The notes: generated by a model from the sequence alone, not told the origin. Counted from the stretch's first letter, positions 18,301-25,892 are shown. The stretch is DNA of 64,000 nucleotides from PHAA01 sp034927445 (GCA_034927445.1 JAYFPZ010000006.1:124001-188000), one strand, 5' to 3'. Numbers and translations are program-made.

Positions 18301-18825
18301 AGTTATGCCCTTTATCCCAAGGTATTTGAAGACTATTTGGCCTTCCGCAAAACCTATGGCGATTTGAGCAGGATGAACAGTCCGGTTTTCTTCGATGGAA
18401 TCAGCGAAGGGGAAGTATGTGAGGTAGAAGTAAGCGAAGGCAAAACCTTTATTATTAAATTGGTCGGCATAGGTAAAATCGACAAAGAAGGCAACCGCAA
18501 AATTGATTTTGAGGTGAACGGCAACCAGAGAGAGATAGCCATCTTTGACAAGCAGTATCGCAACAAGGCGGAAATGACCGCTTCAACAATCGTGATGGCC
18601 GATCCGGACAACCAGAAGGAGATCGGGGCCAGCATTCCGGGAACCGTTGCCAAGATACTGGTGCAAGAAGGGGATGAGGTCAAAGCCGGTCAAAGTCTGA
18701 TCATTATCGAGGCCATGAAGATGGAGACCCGGATCATAGCTCCGGAGTCCGGCATCATAGTCCAAATCAGCGTCAGGGAAGCTCAGCAGGTCAAAAATGG
18801 AGAGTTGCTCATGAAGATCGAATAG
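15391..18825 (+). CDS. pyc: Pyruvate carboxylase
   Basis: A 1144-residue single-chain pyruvate carboxylase, which carboxylates pyruvate to oxaloacetate with ATP and bicarbonate to refill the TCA and biosynthetic pool. Order: biotin carboxylase (1-450; ATP-grasp Gly-rich loop SAGGGGRGMRIV, catalytic FIEMNPRIQVEHTVTE), carboxyltransferase (about 520-800; DTTMRDAHQSL, and HLHTHDSSGNG as metal ligands), the tetramerisation and allosteric region, and the biotin carrier domain with IEAMKMETR, biotinylated Lys about 1110. Length and domain order are those of the full alpha4-type enzyme. It stands alone, with its own structured leader and a terminator behind it. Confidence 0.98.
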   Translation: MKSFKKVLIANRGEIAIRIIRACHELNIRTVSVYSNEDKLALFRTKSDESYLIGNNKGPVETYLSIEEIIGLAVKKGVDAIHPGYGFLAENPEFASKCIESGIEFIGPTPEMMEKLGDKIQSKLIAHSIGVPTIPGVEKAIRTDKEALKFARQCGYPIMLKASAGGGGRGMRIVRDEADLLREFHSAKNEALKAFGIDDIFIEKYLERPKHIEVQVLGDKYGNVVHLYERDCSIQRRHQKVIEFTPALAISEEQRKTICEDAVKIARSVKYRSAGTVEFLLDNQGNHYFIEMNPRIQVEHTVTEIVTGIDIVQSQLLIAQGYRLNSEKIGIPRQKSIKVRGYAIQCRVTTEDPSNSFAPDTGKIDVYRTGGGLGIRLDGGNGYTGSIISPYYDSLLVKITSSARTFEDAINKSKRAIRETIISGVKTNEAFLLNVLSHPTFVKGECDTGFLDSTPELFDITPREDHEANILRFIGEKVVNESRGIKKDYNVPRVPKINPGHKLSGTKQILERKGPEGLVAWVKSQKKLLLTDTTMRDAHQSLTATRMRTVDMLRIAEAGAHLAQDLFSLEMWGGATFDVAYRFLYESPWERLTELRQKMPNILFQMLFRGANAVGYTNYPDNVIRAFIRESADAGIDVFRIFDSLNWLKGMEIAIDETVKCNKIAEACICYTGDILDERRDKYSLQYYVKTAKEIEKMGAHMLGIKDMAGLLKPYAAEKLIRALKEEISLPIHLHTHDSSGNGVATVLMAADAGVDIADTAFNSMSGLTSQPALNSVVAALENTNRATGIVLDEIQEIADYWDDIRPIYSQFESDLKSGTAEVYKYEIPGGQYSNLKPQVESFGLGHKFKEVKEMYRTVNEMLGDIVKVTPSSKLVGDLAIFMVKNDLTPANILEKGRSMAFPDSAIAYFEGMMGQPVGGFPEDIQKVVLKDRQPITVRPGELLEPVDFDVIKNHLEVKYNMKPSMQDALSYALYPKVFEDYLAFRKTYGDLSRMNSPVFFDGISEGEVCEVEVSEGKTFIIKLVGIGKIDKEGNRKIDFEVNGNQREIAIFDKQYRNKAEMTASTIVMADPDNQKEIGASIPGTVAKILVQEGDEVKAGQSLIIIEAMKMETRIIAPESGIIVQISVREAQQVKNGELLMKIE

Positions 18826-18844
18826 CATATCGGTTTAGTCATGA

Positions 18845-19000
18845 CCACTCGTAAAACGGGTGGCATGCTCTAGGCTATAAGCCTCTGTTACCGGCCAGCG
18901 CCTAAAGACGCTGGCTTTATTTCGTTCAAGCCACGATGCCTTTGCCACTTTTGCCGTCCCTAAAGGGCTGTTTGGTATTACTTGCCACCCTTAAAAGGGT
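18845..19000. other. Hairpin-rich element, possible IS200/IS605-type end or MITE
   Basis: Five short hairpins lie in 156 bases: CCACTCGT/ACGGGTGG (18845-18863), AGGCT/AGCCT (18872-18884), GCCAGCG/CGCTGGC (18894-18915), CCC/GGG around TAAA (18958-18967) and ACCCTT/AAGGGT (18987-19000). Similar series of hairpins occur, from memory, near IS200-like insertion sequences in Clostridia. No transposase gene is present. It could also be a structured RNA. The assignment is tentative. Confidence 0.35.
18894..18922 (+). terminator. Terminator downstream of pyruvate carboxylase
   Basis: A 7-bp perfect stem, GCCAGCG/CGCTGGC, with an 8-base loop is followed by TTTATTT. It is 69 bases after the stop codon of the carboxylase gene. 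Confidence 0.65.
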
Positions 19001-19084
19001 TATAGCACTGAAATATTAAAATAAATGAAACCCTTAAATCAAATTATATATGAACCCGGATTTCTACCAGCCCCATCCGACTTG

Positions 19085-19147
19085 ACACCTTGTCAATTTG
19101 TCAAATTGTCAAGTTTGATTGACATAATGATTGACGGAAAATATATT
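19085..19147 (+). promoter_or_regulatory. Promoter and octamer repeats before the HEAT/Nudix module
   Basis: TTGACA (19119-19124), a 17-base spacer and TATATT (19142-19147) form a near-ideal sigma-A promoter. Just upstream are three head-to-tail octamers, TTGTCAAT (19090-19097), TTGTCAAA (19098-19105) and TTGTCAAG (19106-19113), preceded by an inverted TTGACA (19082-19087). A protein bound to these would abut the -35 box. The regulator encoded at 20376 is the natural candidate, by inference. Confidence 0.6.
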
Positions 19148-19202
19148 GGATATATAAGAGATCATAAACAACAGCAGGATTTATATTAAGGGAGGGATAT
19201 CC

Positions 19203-20342
19203 ATGAAAAACAATCCGGACCGACCGAGAAGTGTGGAAGAAATAAACGGTATTACCGATATCCAGTATCTGTACGATATCGCACTGGGCGAAACCGATTA
19301 CAGCATTCAAAAAGCCGCTGTCCAAAAACTGAACGGAATAAAAGATACGGAGTTGATCGGTGTATATGAGTGGCGAAAATGGACCTATGACGAAAGCGAT
19401 GAACCGGCGGTAGACGAGTACTGGTATGGTTCCGACCGTTATGAGGACTTTCCCAGTGTGCGCAAGAGTGCGGTTGAAGCGTTAACCAACCAGAGCATAC
19501 TGAAAAAAATCGTGTGCAAAGATCCTAACCACTACGTACGGATGGCTGCTCTGCAAAAGATCACGGATATCATATTTTTAAACGCATTAAGGAAGTATGA
19601 CCGTGTGACTGAATATATGCAAAATGAAGGTGCCGAGCGGCTTTGCGAGGTACTGAATATACCTGCTTTTTCATTGGATGAAGTGATGAGCGAAGAGTAT
19701 CTGAACGTATATGACGAGCTTCGCCGGCCGGTGGGAATCATGCCGCGCAGCATCGTTCACCGGGACGGGCTTTGGCATGAAACCTTTCACTGCTGGTTTA
19801 TGCAGCGGGAGTGCATTGACGGAAAAGATACGGCATATCTCTGGTTCCAGCAGAGAAGCGCATCCAAAAAGGATTATCCGAACTTGCTTGATATCACAGC
19901 GGCGGGGCACCTTGGCTATCAGGAAGAACCCGGCGACGGCGTAAGGGAAATCCAAGAAGAACTGGGCCTTGGCGTTGCGTTTGAGGATCTGCGGCCGCTG
20001 GGCATCCGGATCAACATTGGCAGAACGGCGGTACTGACCGACAATGAATTCAACCATGTGTATTTATACGATTGTCCGGACGGCATGGATCGAATCCGGT
20101 TCAAGGACTGCGAGGTTCAGGGGATTTTCCGCATATCCGCGGAGGACGGTATCAAGCTGTTTTCGGATAAAGAAGAACAAATTATCGCCGCCGGGTATGT
20201 GCGCGTGGGAGATAAACTGGCCGCCACGAGCCTGCCGGTCGATATCGGTTGCTTTGTTCCGCGGCCTGTCGGCGGCTACTATCTGAAGATGTGCATTATT
20301 GCCGATCTTGCCGCCAAGGGATATCCGTATTTGGCAATATGA
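19203..20342 (+). CDS. HEAT-like repeat protein fused to a Nudix hydrolase domain
   Basis: A 379-residue protein, start ATG 19203 after GGGAGGG. Residues 1-165 carry HEAT-like helical repeats (ALGETDYSIQKAAVQKL, then ESVRK-like and HYVRMAALQKI units). Residues about 185-340 are a Nudix domain of the isopentenyl-diphosphate-isomerase-like type: FHCWFM, WFQQRS, PNLLDITAAGH and the Nudix box GHLGYQEEPGDGVREIQEEL, with the metal-binding Glu residues in place. The substrate cannot be told; Nudix enzymes cleave nucleoside diphosphate-X compounds, and this subgroup includes isomerases. The fusion of a helical repeat scaffold to a Nudix enzyme is unusual. It leads a seven-gene rightward module. Confidence 0.8.
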   Translation: MKNNPDRPRSVEEINGITDIQYLYDIALGETDYSIQKAAVQKLNGIKDTELIGVYEWRKWTYDESDEPAVDEYWYGSDRYEDFPSVRKSAVEALTNQSILKKIVCKDPNHYVRMAALQKITDIIFLNALRKYDRVTEYMQNEGAERLCEVLNIPAFSLDEVMSEEYLNVYDELRRPVGIMPRSIVHRDGLWHETFHCWFMQRECIDGKDTAYLWFQQRSASKKDYPNLLDITAAGHLGYQEEPGDGVREIQEELGLGVAFEDLRPLGIRINIGRTAVLTDNEFNHVYLYDCPDGMDRIRFKDCEVQGIFRISAEDGIKLFSDKEEQIIAAGYVRVGDKLAATSLPVDIGCFVPRPVGGYYLKMCIIADLAAKGYPYLAI

Positions 20343-20375
20343 CGGCGTAAGATGTCTATTAAGGGTGGGATGCTT

Positions 20376-21872
20376 ATGAGAAGAAATAGTGAAAACCTGC
20401 GCACCGTGCTGGAGCGCTTTGAAATAAAAAACAAAACGGTCGCAGCCGCGCTGAATGTGCATCCGTCCATGATTACAAGATGGATGAACCATGAAAGGCT
20501 GCTGGGTGTGAATTCAAAGTATTTGGAACCCTTGGCGGATTATATATTCTCCCGTAAACTTACGGCGGAAGATATGGAGTGGTTTAAGAAAAGGTTTCAT
20601 GAATACGGCATTAAGGGAGATTTTTTATCCGTTGCGGAGATGAAGCGCGCGCTCAGGATATGGCTGGTTACGGATCCAAACGACGATATCTCCGGCTTGC
20701 TGAATCCGCCGCTTGCCGGAGCCAATCAAAACAGGATTTACAGCGGCGATTATATGGCAATAGCCGGAATAACAGACATTACATTGCGATTAAGCTCGCT
20801 CCTGGCCAAGCTGGAGCAAGGCGCGCTCGTATATATGCGCCTATCGGGTGAAAGCGTGGCGGTTTGCGACTCTTTCGCTCATGCTATCAAAAACGCGATG
20901 GATACCTTCGGTATTCGATTCAGGATACTGCTGTCATTGTCAAATAAAAATATACAGCCGTCAAAAACGATTATCAGCTATATTACCCAGATCGTCAATC
21001 AGGATATTGAGGTGTCCGTGGCATATGAAGATACGGTTCCTTTTTCGGAGGAGACAATGGTGATTATACCGGGGCGCTGCGTAATGACAATCACCATACT
21101 TGCGGATTCTTCAGCGCCTCCGGCCGCATTGCTGATAAAGGAAAAGACCTATGTCCATGACGCTGGGAGGAATTTTATAGAAACCATCGCCCGTTCCCAG
21201 CCGCTGTTTGATTTGCCGGCCCAAAGCACGAGCCGGCGGTTCCAAAGCATGTCGCAAGAAAGTTATGAGAAAGGCGGGGGATTGTCGATTATACGGGACG
21301 GGCTCAGCCCGCTGTATATGTCGGCGGGCGGATTTGAGCACTTTCTTGTAGCCCAAGGGTATGAAGGGGAAGCGTTTGACTGGCGGTTAAATGAATTCTG
21401 TGAACGCAAAGAGGCAATGGACGGTAACCTGAAGTACGGTATGCCGTTACGCGAGTTGATACCCCTGCCGCTGCTGGACGCGGTAGCGGAGAAGGGAAGC
21501 TGCGTGATGTTCGGCGAGGATCTTCTGGAAACAGGGGCAGTGCGGATCAATACAAGCATATGCCTGGAGATGCTGGAGGGATATATGCACTATTTAACCG
21601 TATTCCCTAATTTCTCAATCCGGGTTACAAACACCTTTCCCCTGGCTTTCAGGCATGCTCATTGCCTGATCAAGGAGGACCGTCATGTGCTGATCAAAAG
21701 AAGACGGGACGACACGGAATCCTGTCTTATTTCTCAGCAACCGGTGCTGTTGCAAGGCGTTTCGAGGTTCTTTGACGATATCTGGGAAGGACTGAATTAT
21801 ATGAACCGCGGCGGTGAGGCGACATTATATATGCTGAAAAGATATTACGGCGAGATAGGCCGTCATTTATGA
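20376..21872 (+). CDS. XRE-like transcriptional regulator with large C-terminal sensor-like region
   Basis: 498 residues from ATG 20376, about 6 bases after AAGGGTGGG; two in-frame ATGs upstream (20352, 20370) lie before or in that site. Residues 1-60 form a helix-turn-helix-like region (TVAAALNVHPSMITRWMN). Residues 120-290 resemble the same region of the partial regulator at 1-1112. A further 200 residues follow, including GGGLSIIRDGLSPLYM. The family is unknown to me. The two regulators are the clearest link between this module and the 1268-15140 operon. Its stop overlaps the next start (ATGA). Confidence 0.75.
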   Translation: MRRNSENLRTVLERFEIKNKTVAAALNVHPSMITRWMNHERLLGVNSKYLEPLADYIFSRKLTAEDMEWFKKRFHEYGIKGDFLSVAEMKRALRIWLVTDPNDDISGLLNPPLAGANQNRIYSGDYMAIAGITDITLRLSSLLAKLEQGALVYMRLSGESVAVCDSFAHAIKNAMDTFGIRFRILLSLSNKNIQPSKTIISYITQIVNQDIEVSVAYEDTVPFSEETMVIIPGRCVMTITILADSSAPPAALLIKEKTYVHDAGRNFIETIARSQPLFDLPAQSTSRRFQSMSQESYEKGGGLSIIRDGLSPLYMSAGGFEHFLVAQGYEGEAFDWRLNEFCERKEAMDGNLKYGMPLRELIPLPLLDAVAEKGSCVMFGEDLLETGAVRINTSICLEMLEGYMHYLTVFPNFSIRVTNTFPLAFRHAHCLIKEDRHVLIKRRRDDTESCLISQQPVLLQGVSRFFDDIWEGLNYMNRGGEATLYMLKRYYGEIGRHL

Positions 21873-22126
21873 AACCACCTATAGACGGCTTCAGGAGGCG
21901 GATCTGCATTTTCATTATTATCGCCTATGCCATCTGTTTGGTATTGACTGCGGCTGCGGCTCGATCAAGTGCGGAGCTCGAAAGGCTCAGGGGAAAAATG
22001 ACGGTCACGAGGATGGAAAATGTAATTTTTATCCCTTCCTTTTTTCCGCAGGATATTTTTACTGAGGGCACCGCGGGGTTTGACCACGAATATGTGATTA
22101 TAGATGAAGATAACGACAGGGAGTGA
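21869..22126 (+). CDS. Small single-pass membrane protein
   Basis: An 85-residue protein whose ATG overlaps the stop of the regulator (ATGA), so it is translationally coupled to it. One membrane segment (about 12-31) follows a basic N-terminus (FRRR), and the C-terminal 50 residues are acidic (YVIIDEDNDRE). By the positive-inside rule the acidic tail is outside. It is not recognised. A membrane partner of the coupled regulator is possible, on gene order alone. Confidence 0.6.
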   Translation: MKPPIDGFRRRICIFIIIAYAICLVLTAAAARSSAELERLRGKMTVTRMENVIFIPSFFPQDIFTEGTAGFDHEYVIIDEDNDRE

Positions 22127-22131
22127 TGAAA

Positions 22132-22629
22132 ATGGTGATATGGGATCGTATCAAAAAAAAACGCGAAGAGCTATGGCTTACCCAGGCGTTGAAGCTGAAT
22201 AACGTACAGGAACAATTATGGGCAATCCAAAAAATCAATAATCCCGATAAACTATTGTATATTGCCCACCAGCTTGATTACTTTGTTACCGTTGACGCCG
22301 CCTTGAATAGAGTAAACGATCAGCGCTTACTGGCGGAATTTGCACAAAGCAGCACCATAAAATGGAAAAAAATAGCGGCGGTTCGAAGAATCAGCAATCA
22401 AGGTTTGCTCGGCAAGATCGCGTCAATTGAGTCGGATACTGATATATTGACAGCCATACAGTGCCAATGCACAGGCCATCATTTTGTCGGTTGTATCTGC
22501 GGCCGCTGCGGATTTGAACAGCATGATTGGGTTGAAACGCGTCATTACGATGAGAAGGATGATGGCGGCGTAATCCTGCTGAGCAGCTGGAATGAAACCG
22601 TCTGTGCCAAGTGCGGCAAGAGCCGGTGA
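22132..22629 (+). CDS. HEAT-like repeat protein with C-terminal zinc-binding region
   Basis: 165 residues from ATG 22132, eight bases after AGGGAG. Residues 15-105 hold short helical repeats of the form 'NDQRLLAEFAQ' and 'SNQGLLGKIAS', the same style as in the HEAT/Nudix protein upstream. The C-terminal third has Cys/His clusters (CQCTGHHFVGCICGRCGF, then CAKCGKSR) for one or two zinc ions. The CICGRCGFEQHDW segment resembles the tiny protein at 24130 (CSRCGITQNHSW). Function is unknown; a protein-binding scaffold is suggested by the repeats. Confidence 0.7.
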   Translation: MVIWDRIKKKREELWLTQALKLNNVQEQLWAIQKINNPDKLLYIAHQLDYFVTVDAALNRVNDQRLLAEFAQSSTIKWKKIAAVRRISNQGLLGKIASIESDTDILTAIQCQCTGHHFVGCICGRCGFEQHDWVETRHYDEKDDGGVILLSSWNETVCAKCGKSR

Positions 22630-22651
22630 TATAAAAATGGAGGCTGTACGG

Positions 22652-23794
22652 ATGAGCACAATCGAAAACGTTACGGTAAAATGCGCCCTCTGCGGGAAAA
22701 ACAGCGAGCAGGCTAAAATGATGTCGGTAAGTGCTTTTGATGAACCGGATCTTGATTTCCGGCCCTCGGAGATGCTGCGTTCAACGATGCGGCTGTGGCT
22801 AATGGAATGTCCGCATTGCGGATATGTCACGAATGATATACGTAAAAGGCCGCATATGAAAAAAGAAACGCTGCTGCGGATATATGGCGGGGCAGATGCC
22901 GATCTGCCCGGAATTGCGCTGATCTTTCAAAAACGCGCGCTGTATTGCGAGCATACAAAAGACACGTCCGGTGCGATCCGCGCGTATCTTTGCGCGGCGT
23001 GGGCCTGTGACGATGAAGAAGATTATACTCACGCGAAAATGCTGCGGGTAAAGTGTCTGGAACTGACCCAACGCTATTTAAAACGTTGCTGGCGTAAAAA
23101 ATGGCGCAGATATACCCAATTAGCGGCGGATTTGCTGAGGCGTACGGAGAATATAGAGACGCTGAGGCAAATGGATACCAACGACAAACGCCTGGATTAC
23201 GCCACGCGCGAGCTGCTGCTGTTCCAAAAGAGGCTTGCGGAAGAAGGTGATTTTTCCGCTCACAGCAGAATTGAGGTCGATTTGAACCCCTACGCTGATT
23301 TTTTCGAAAAGCGGATAAGCACCCAAACAGACCATTGGCTTTGTACTGAAGAATACTTAAAACAAGCGGTATCGGTTAATGATGATATCCGGGCAAAGGC
23401 GCTTGAAGCGCTGGACGCATTTCGCCCGCGCGAGCTCAACCTGCCGTATCATGAATTTGACGGGGCTCTGCTTTTGCACCGGGGGGGTCCGCCAGACGAG
23501 GAGCATCCGTATAGAACAAGGGAACTGGCCCAAGCCGTAAACCAGGAATTCCTCGATGTGCTTGAAACCTTCGTTGTGCCGGGCAGTTCAATCCGGGAGG
23601 CGGTTACGCCGCAAAACAAGGTCTGTATGACGATGCTGTACCAACTGTACACAAGCCCTTACCTTGCCGATGATTGGAAGGATTACGCCGACGCGCGGCA
23701 GAGGCTATATTTGATGCGGGTGGATGATCCGTTTTCGGATGACAGTTATCTGATCGGGTTGATTGAACCGAGAGCAAGCCAAACTGCTCCTTAA
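22652..23794 (+). CDS. Zinc-ribbon protein with TPR-like helical region
   Basis: 380 residues from ATG 22652, 8 bases after GGAGG. The N-terminus has a paired CxxC zinc ribbon (VKCALCGKNSEQ, then MECPHCGYVTND), spaced about 40 residues apart as in DUF2225-type proteins. After that come helical, TPR-like segments (ALYCEHTKDTSGAIRAYLCA; AKMLRVKCLEL), a pattern also seen in DUF2225 proteins. The C-terminal 150 residues are not recognised. Cytoplasmic; no membrane segment is seen. Confidence 0.7.
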   Translation: MSTIENVTVKCALCGKNSEQAKMMSVSAFDEPDLDFRPSEMLRSTMRLWLMECPHCGYVTNDIRKRPHMKKETLLRIYGGADADLPGIALIFQKRALYCEHTKDTSGAIRAYLCAAWACDDEEDYTHAKMLRVKCLELTQRYLKRCWRKKWRRYTQLAADLLRRTENIETLRQMDTNDKRLDYATRELLLFQKRLAEEGDFSAHSRIEVDLNPYADFFEKRISTQTDHWLCTEEYLKQAVSVNDDIRAKALEALDAFRPRELNLPYHEFDGALLLHRGGPPDEEHPYRTRELAQAVNQEFLDVLETFVVPGSSIREAVTPQNKVCMTMLYQLYTSPYLADDWKDYADARQRLYLMRVDDPFSDDSYLIGLIEPRASQTAP

Positions 23795-23830
23795 GTGCAC
23801 TTTGAATATAGAAGGGGAGTTGTTTCTTCA

Positions 23831-24088
23831 ATGGTTTTTGAAAACGAGGATTACAGAAAAGGGAAATATATAGGCCAGCGGGATACCGGCGGGAGGTTCT
23901 ATCGAAGCCCCAGCCTTTTTTGGGATAAATACCAATGTCTGAATTATCCTGAACGATGCGGCTGCTGTATGAAACGGAACGAAAAATGTGCCGACAGCGG
24001 CTATTATGAGATTTGCTACCAAAAAGGCAGCGACGGTGGGTATGATCGTTTTTACGAGGAAGGATATGACCAAGATAGCATTGATTAG
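23831..24088 (+). CDS. Small Cys- and Tyr-rich protein
   Basis: 85 residues from ATG 23831, which follows AAGGGGAG at about 11 bases; the open frame extends back to a GTG at 23795 directly after the previous stop. It contains CGCCMKRNEKC and further Cys, and many Tyr/Asp/Gly residues toward the end (GGYDRFYEEGYDQD). The spacing suggests metal binding, but no family is recognised. It lies between the DUF2225-like gene and the tiny zinc protein in the same direction. Confidence 0.55.
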   Translation: MVFENEDYRKGKYIGQRDTGGRFYRSPSLFWDKYQCLNYPERCGCCMKRNEKCADSGYYEICYQKGSDGGYDRFYEEGYDQDSID

Positions 24089-24129
24089 CCAAGGCCGGCA
24101 ACTGTAACGGATGCGATAGGAGGAAGACG

Positions 24130-24282
24130 ATGAAACTGACTTGTATGTTGACGGGACATAAATGGGAAAAAGATTATAGGAACGTGAATGCCCCTCTCTA
24201 TGGCGCAGCTCATATTTGCAGCCGCTGCGGTATCACGCAGAATCATTCCTGGGAACGCATTGAGAACCCAAGGATAATATAA
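24130..24282 (+). CDS. Tiny zinc-finger-like protein (50 residues)
   Basis: An open frame of 50 codons from ATG 24130, with AGGAGGAAG five bases upstream. It has CMLTGHKW, CSRCG and NHSWER: a Cys/His set that resembles the C-terminal part of the protein at 22132-22629. The good ribosome binding site, the motif and the position just before a strong terminator support a real gene. It may be a stand-alone version of the larger protein's zinc module. Confidence 0.65.
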   Translation: MKLTCMLTGHKWEKDYRNVNAPLYGAAHICSRCGITQNHSWERIENPRII

Positions 24283-24328
24283 AAAGCGGTATCTGGGGAG
24301 GTTGGATCCACAGGTACCGCTTTTATTT
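24282..24328. terminator. Bidirectional intrinsic terminator
   Basis: A perfect 10-bp stem, AAAAGCGGTA (24282-24291) with TACCGCTTTT (24315-24324), has T-rich sequence on the right and A-rich on the left. It separates two convergent transcription units: the module ending at 24282 and the leftward lipoprotein gene ending at 24336. Confidence 0.85.
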
Positions 24329-24335
24329 GGAGTAA

Positions 24336-25196
24336 TTATTGCCACTCCACCGGAATAACTACTTTGTTGCGGTCGCTGCCGTCTTTCATGCTGACTTCGA
24401 AGACTTCAAGCTGTCCCTTCCCGGGCTCGGAGGTTGTAAAAGCCAGTTGTCCCTTGAAATCACCGCGACCGGGAGCACCTTGGGAGGCGTTGGCATGTCC
24501 CTCGGCCAATACATTGCCTTGGGCGTCTTTCAGACGATAATTTACGGTTGCCTCAAATACCCGGGCATTGCCGCTGATCTCAACCGGGCTGGTAATCACC
24601 TGACCGGTTGCCGGAGATGTTACCCAGATGGCCGGTTCATTGACGTTGGCCAAGTCGCGTTGGAAGGGCTGCTGGGAAAGTCCGACATGTCCCCACCAAT
24701 CCATGGCTTTGTCGACCTGCCCCTCTACGGTAAAGGAAACCCTCTGAATATTGGGGAATTCGGTCAGAGTATTGACAATGCTGGCTATTCCCAGAGCTTC
24801 ACCGCTGGCCCCCACATTGGCTTTAAGTACATCCGCGGAAAAGTCAACTGTAGCCAGACCTTGGTTGATCTTGATCCCCAGGACTTTGGTCTCGGGCGGC
24901 AGCACCCGGGCAGCCCCAGGTGTAACCGGGTTGCCGTTTATTAATTCGTTAAGGGCTGCCGCCGCAACTTCCGTAGTTTTCTCGACCTGGTGCACCTCGC
25001 GCACCAGATATTCCTCATTATCTGTGAATTTTAAGTAGTAAACCGCTATCGGGGTCGTCGGGGAAACCTCCGGAGTTGTGGTGGTCGTATTATTATCGGG
25101 AGTAGTCGGTTGACCGATTTTGGTTCCGCATCCCCACGATAACAGCGCCAAAGCCACCAGCAATACGATTGCGGTTAGATTTTTTAGCCTTTTCAT
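24336..25196 (-). CDS. GerMN/Gmad2 lipoprotein (spore germination type)
   Basis: 286 residues from the ATG at 25196, seven bases after GGAGG; an ATG two codons earlier is too close to that site. It has a lipobox (LLSWGC), a Thr/Pro-rich linker, a GerMN domain (about 50-160; YYLKFTDNEEYLVREVHQV to VSFTVEG) and a Gmad2 immunoglobulin-like domain (about 185-286; ITSPVEISGNARVFEATV). This order is that of spore cortex and germination lipoproteins (GerM relatives). It is exported and lipid-anchored. It is 27 bases downstream of the HAD phosphatase gene, on the same strand. Confidence 0.85.
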   Translation of the reverse strand: MKRLKNLTAIVLLVALALLSWGCGTKIGQPTTPDNNTTTTTPEVSPTTPIAVYYLKFTDNEEYLVREVHQVEKTTEVAAAALNELINGNPVTPGAARVLPPETKVLGIKINQGLATVDFSADVLKANVGASGEALGIASIVNTLTEFPNIQRVSFTVEGQVDKAMDWWGHVGLSQQPFQRDLANVNEPAIWVTSPATGQVITSPVEISGNARVFEATVNYRLKDAQGNVLAEGHANASQGAPGRGDFKGQLAFTTSEPGKGQLEVFEVSMKDGSDRNKVVIPVEWQ

Positions 25197-25223
25197 AATC
25201 ATACCTCCGCTTAATTTAATTAA

Positions 25224-25892
25224 TTAAGAGCCGAGTCTATCAATATTATAAACCAATTTGAGTATATCTTCAGGCGAATCAACTATATAATCCGCCCCGG
25301 CTGCTTCCAGTTCACTCCTTTCTCTAAAACCCCATGTCACTCCGACTGCTTTTAATTTGGCATTGTGAGCAGTGTGGATATCTATATCGGAATCCCCAAT
25401 GTACAGGGTCTCACCGGTTTTAACCCCTAGTTCCCGCATGACATTTTCCAGTGAGGCCGGATCCGGTTTGTGGGCAAATTTATCGGTCTTACCCTGGATA
25501 ACCGTAAAATCTGTATCAGGGAACAATTCCTTGATAATAACCTTTACAAAACCGTCGGGTTTATTTGACAGCACCGCCAGCTTTAGGCCGTGTGCCAGCA
25601 AGCTCTGCAATAATTCAGGGACTCCGTTATACGGGAGCGTAAATTCGGAATAATGTGAACCGTAGTAAAAGTTAAAATCATTAACCAGCAGAATACCGGC
25701 CTCGGTGGTATAATTAGGCCCTAATACTCTCCTTATGAGTACCTCCAAACCATCGCCCACAAATGAACGGTATTGGTCGACCGGGCATGGTTGATAGCCA
25801 TTGTGGGCAAGTGCATAATTGGTGCTATTGGCAATATCTTTTAAAGAATTTAATAGAGTACCATCCAAATCAAAAACACAAGCATGTATCAT
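25224..25892 (-). CDS. gph: HAD-family phosphatase, phosphoglycolate phosphatase-like
   Basis: 222 residues from an ATG at 25892 placed after AAAAGGG; an in-frame ATG six codons upstream is less well placed. HAD motifs: DLDGTLLNS (nucleophile and acid Asp), VLSNKPDG (motif II), a Lys near KTDKFAHKPDP (motif III) and YIGDSDIDIHTA (motif IV). The four-helix cap is of the Gph/PpaX kind. It hydrolyses small phosphomonoesters; phosphoglycolate or pyrophosphate is the usual substrate of near relatives. The exact substrate is inferred. Likely co-transcribed with the lipoprotein gene after it. Confidence 0.85.
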   Translation of the reverse strand: MIHACVFDLDGTLLNSLKDIANSTNYALAHNGYQPCPVDQYRSFVGDGLEVLIRRVLGPNYTTEAGILLVNDFNFYYGSHYSEFTLPYNGVPELLQSLLAHGLKLAVLSNKPDGFVKVIIKELFPDTDFTVIQGKTDKFAHKPDPASLENVMRELGVKTGETLYIGDSDIDIHTAHNAKLKAVGVTWGFRERSELEAAGADYIVDSPEDILKLVYNIDRLGS

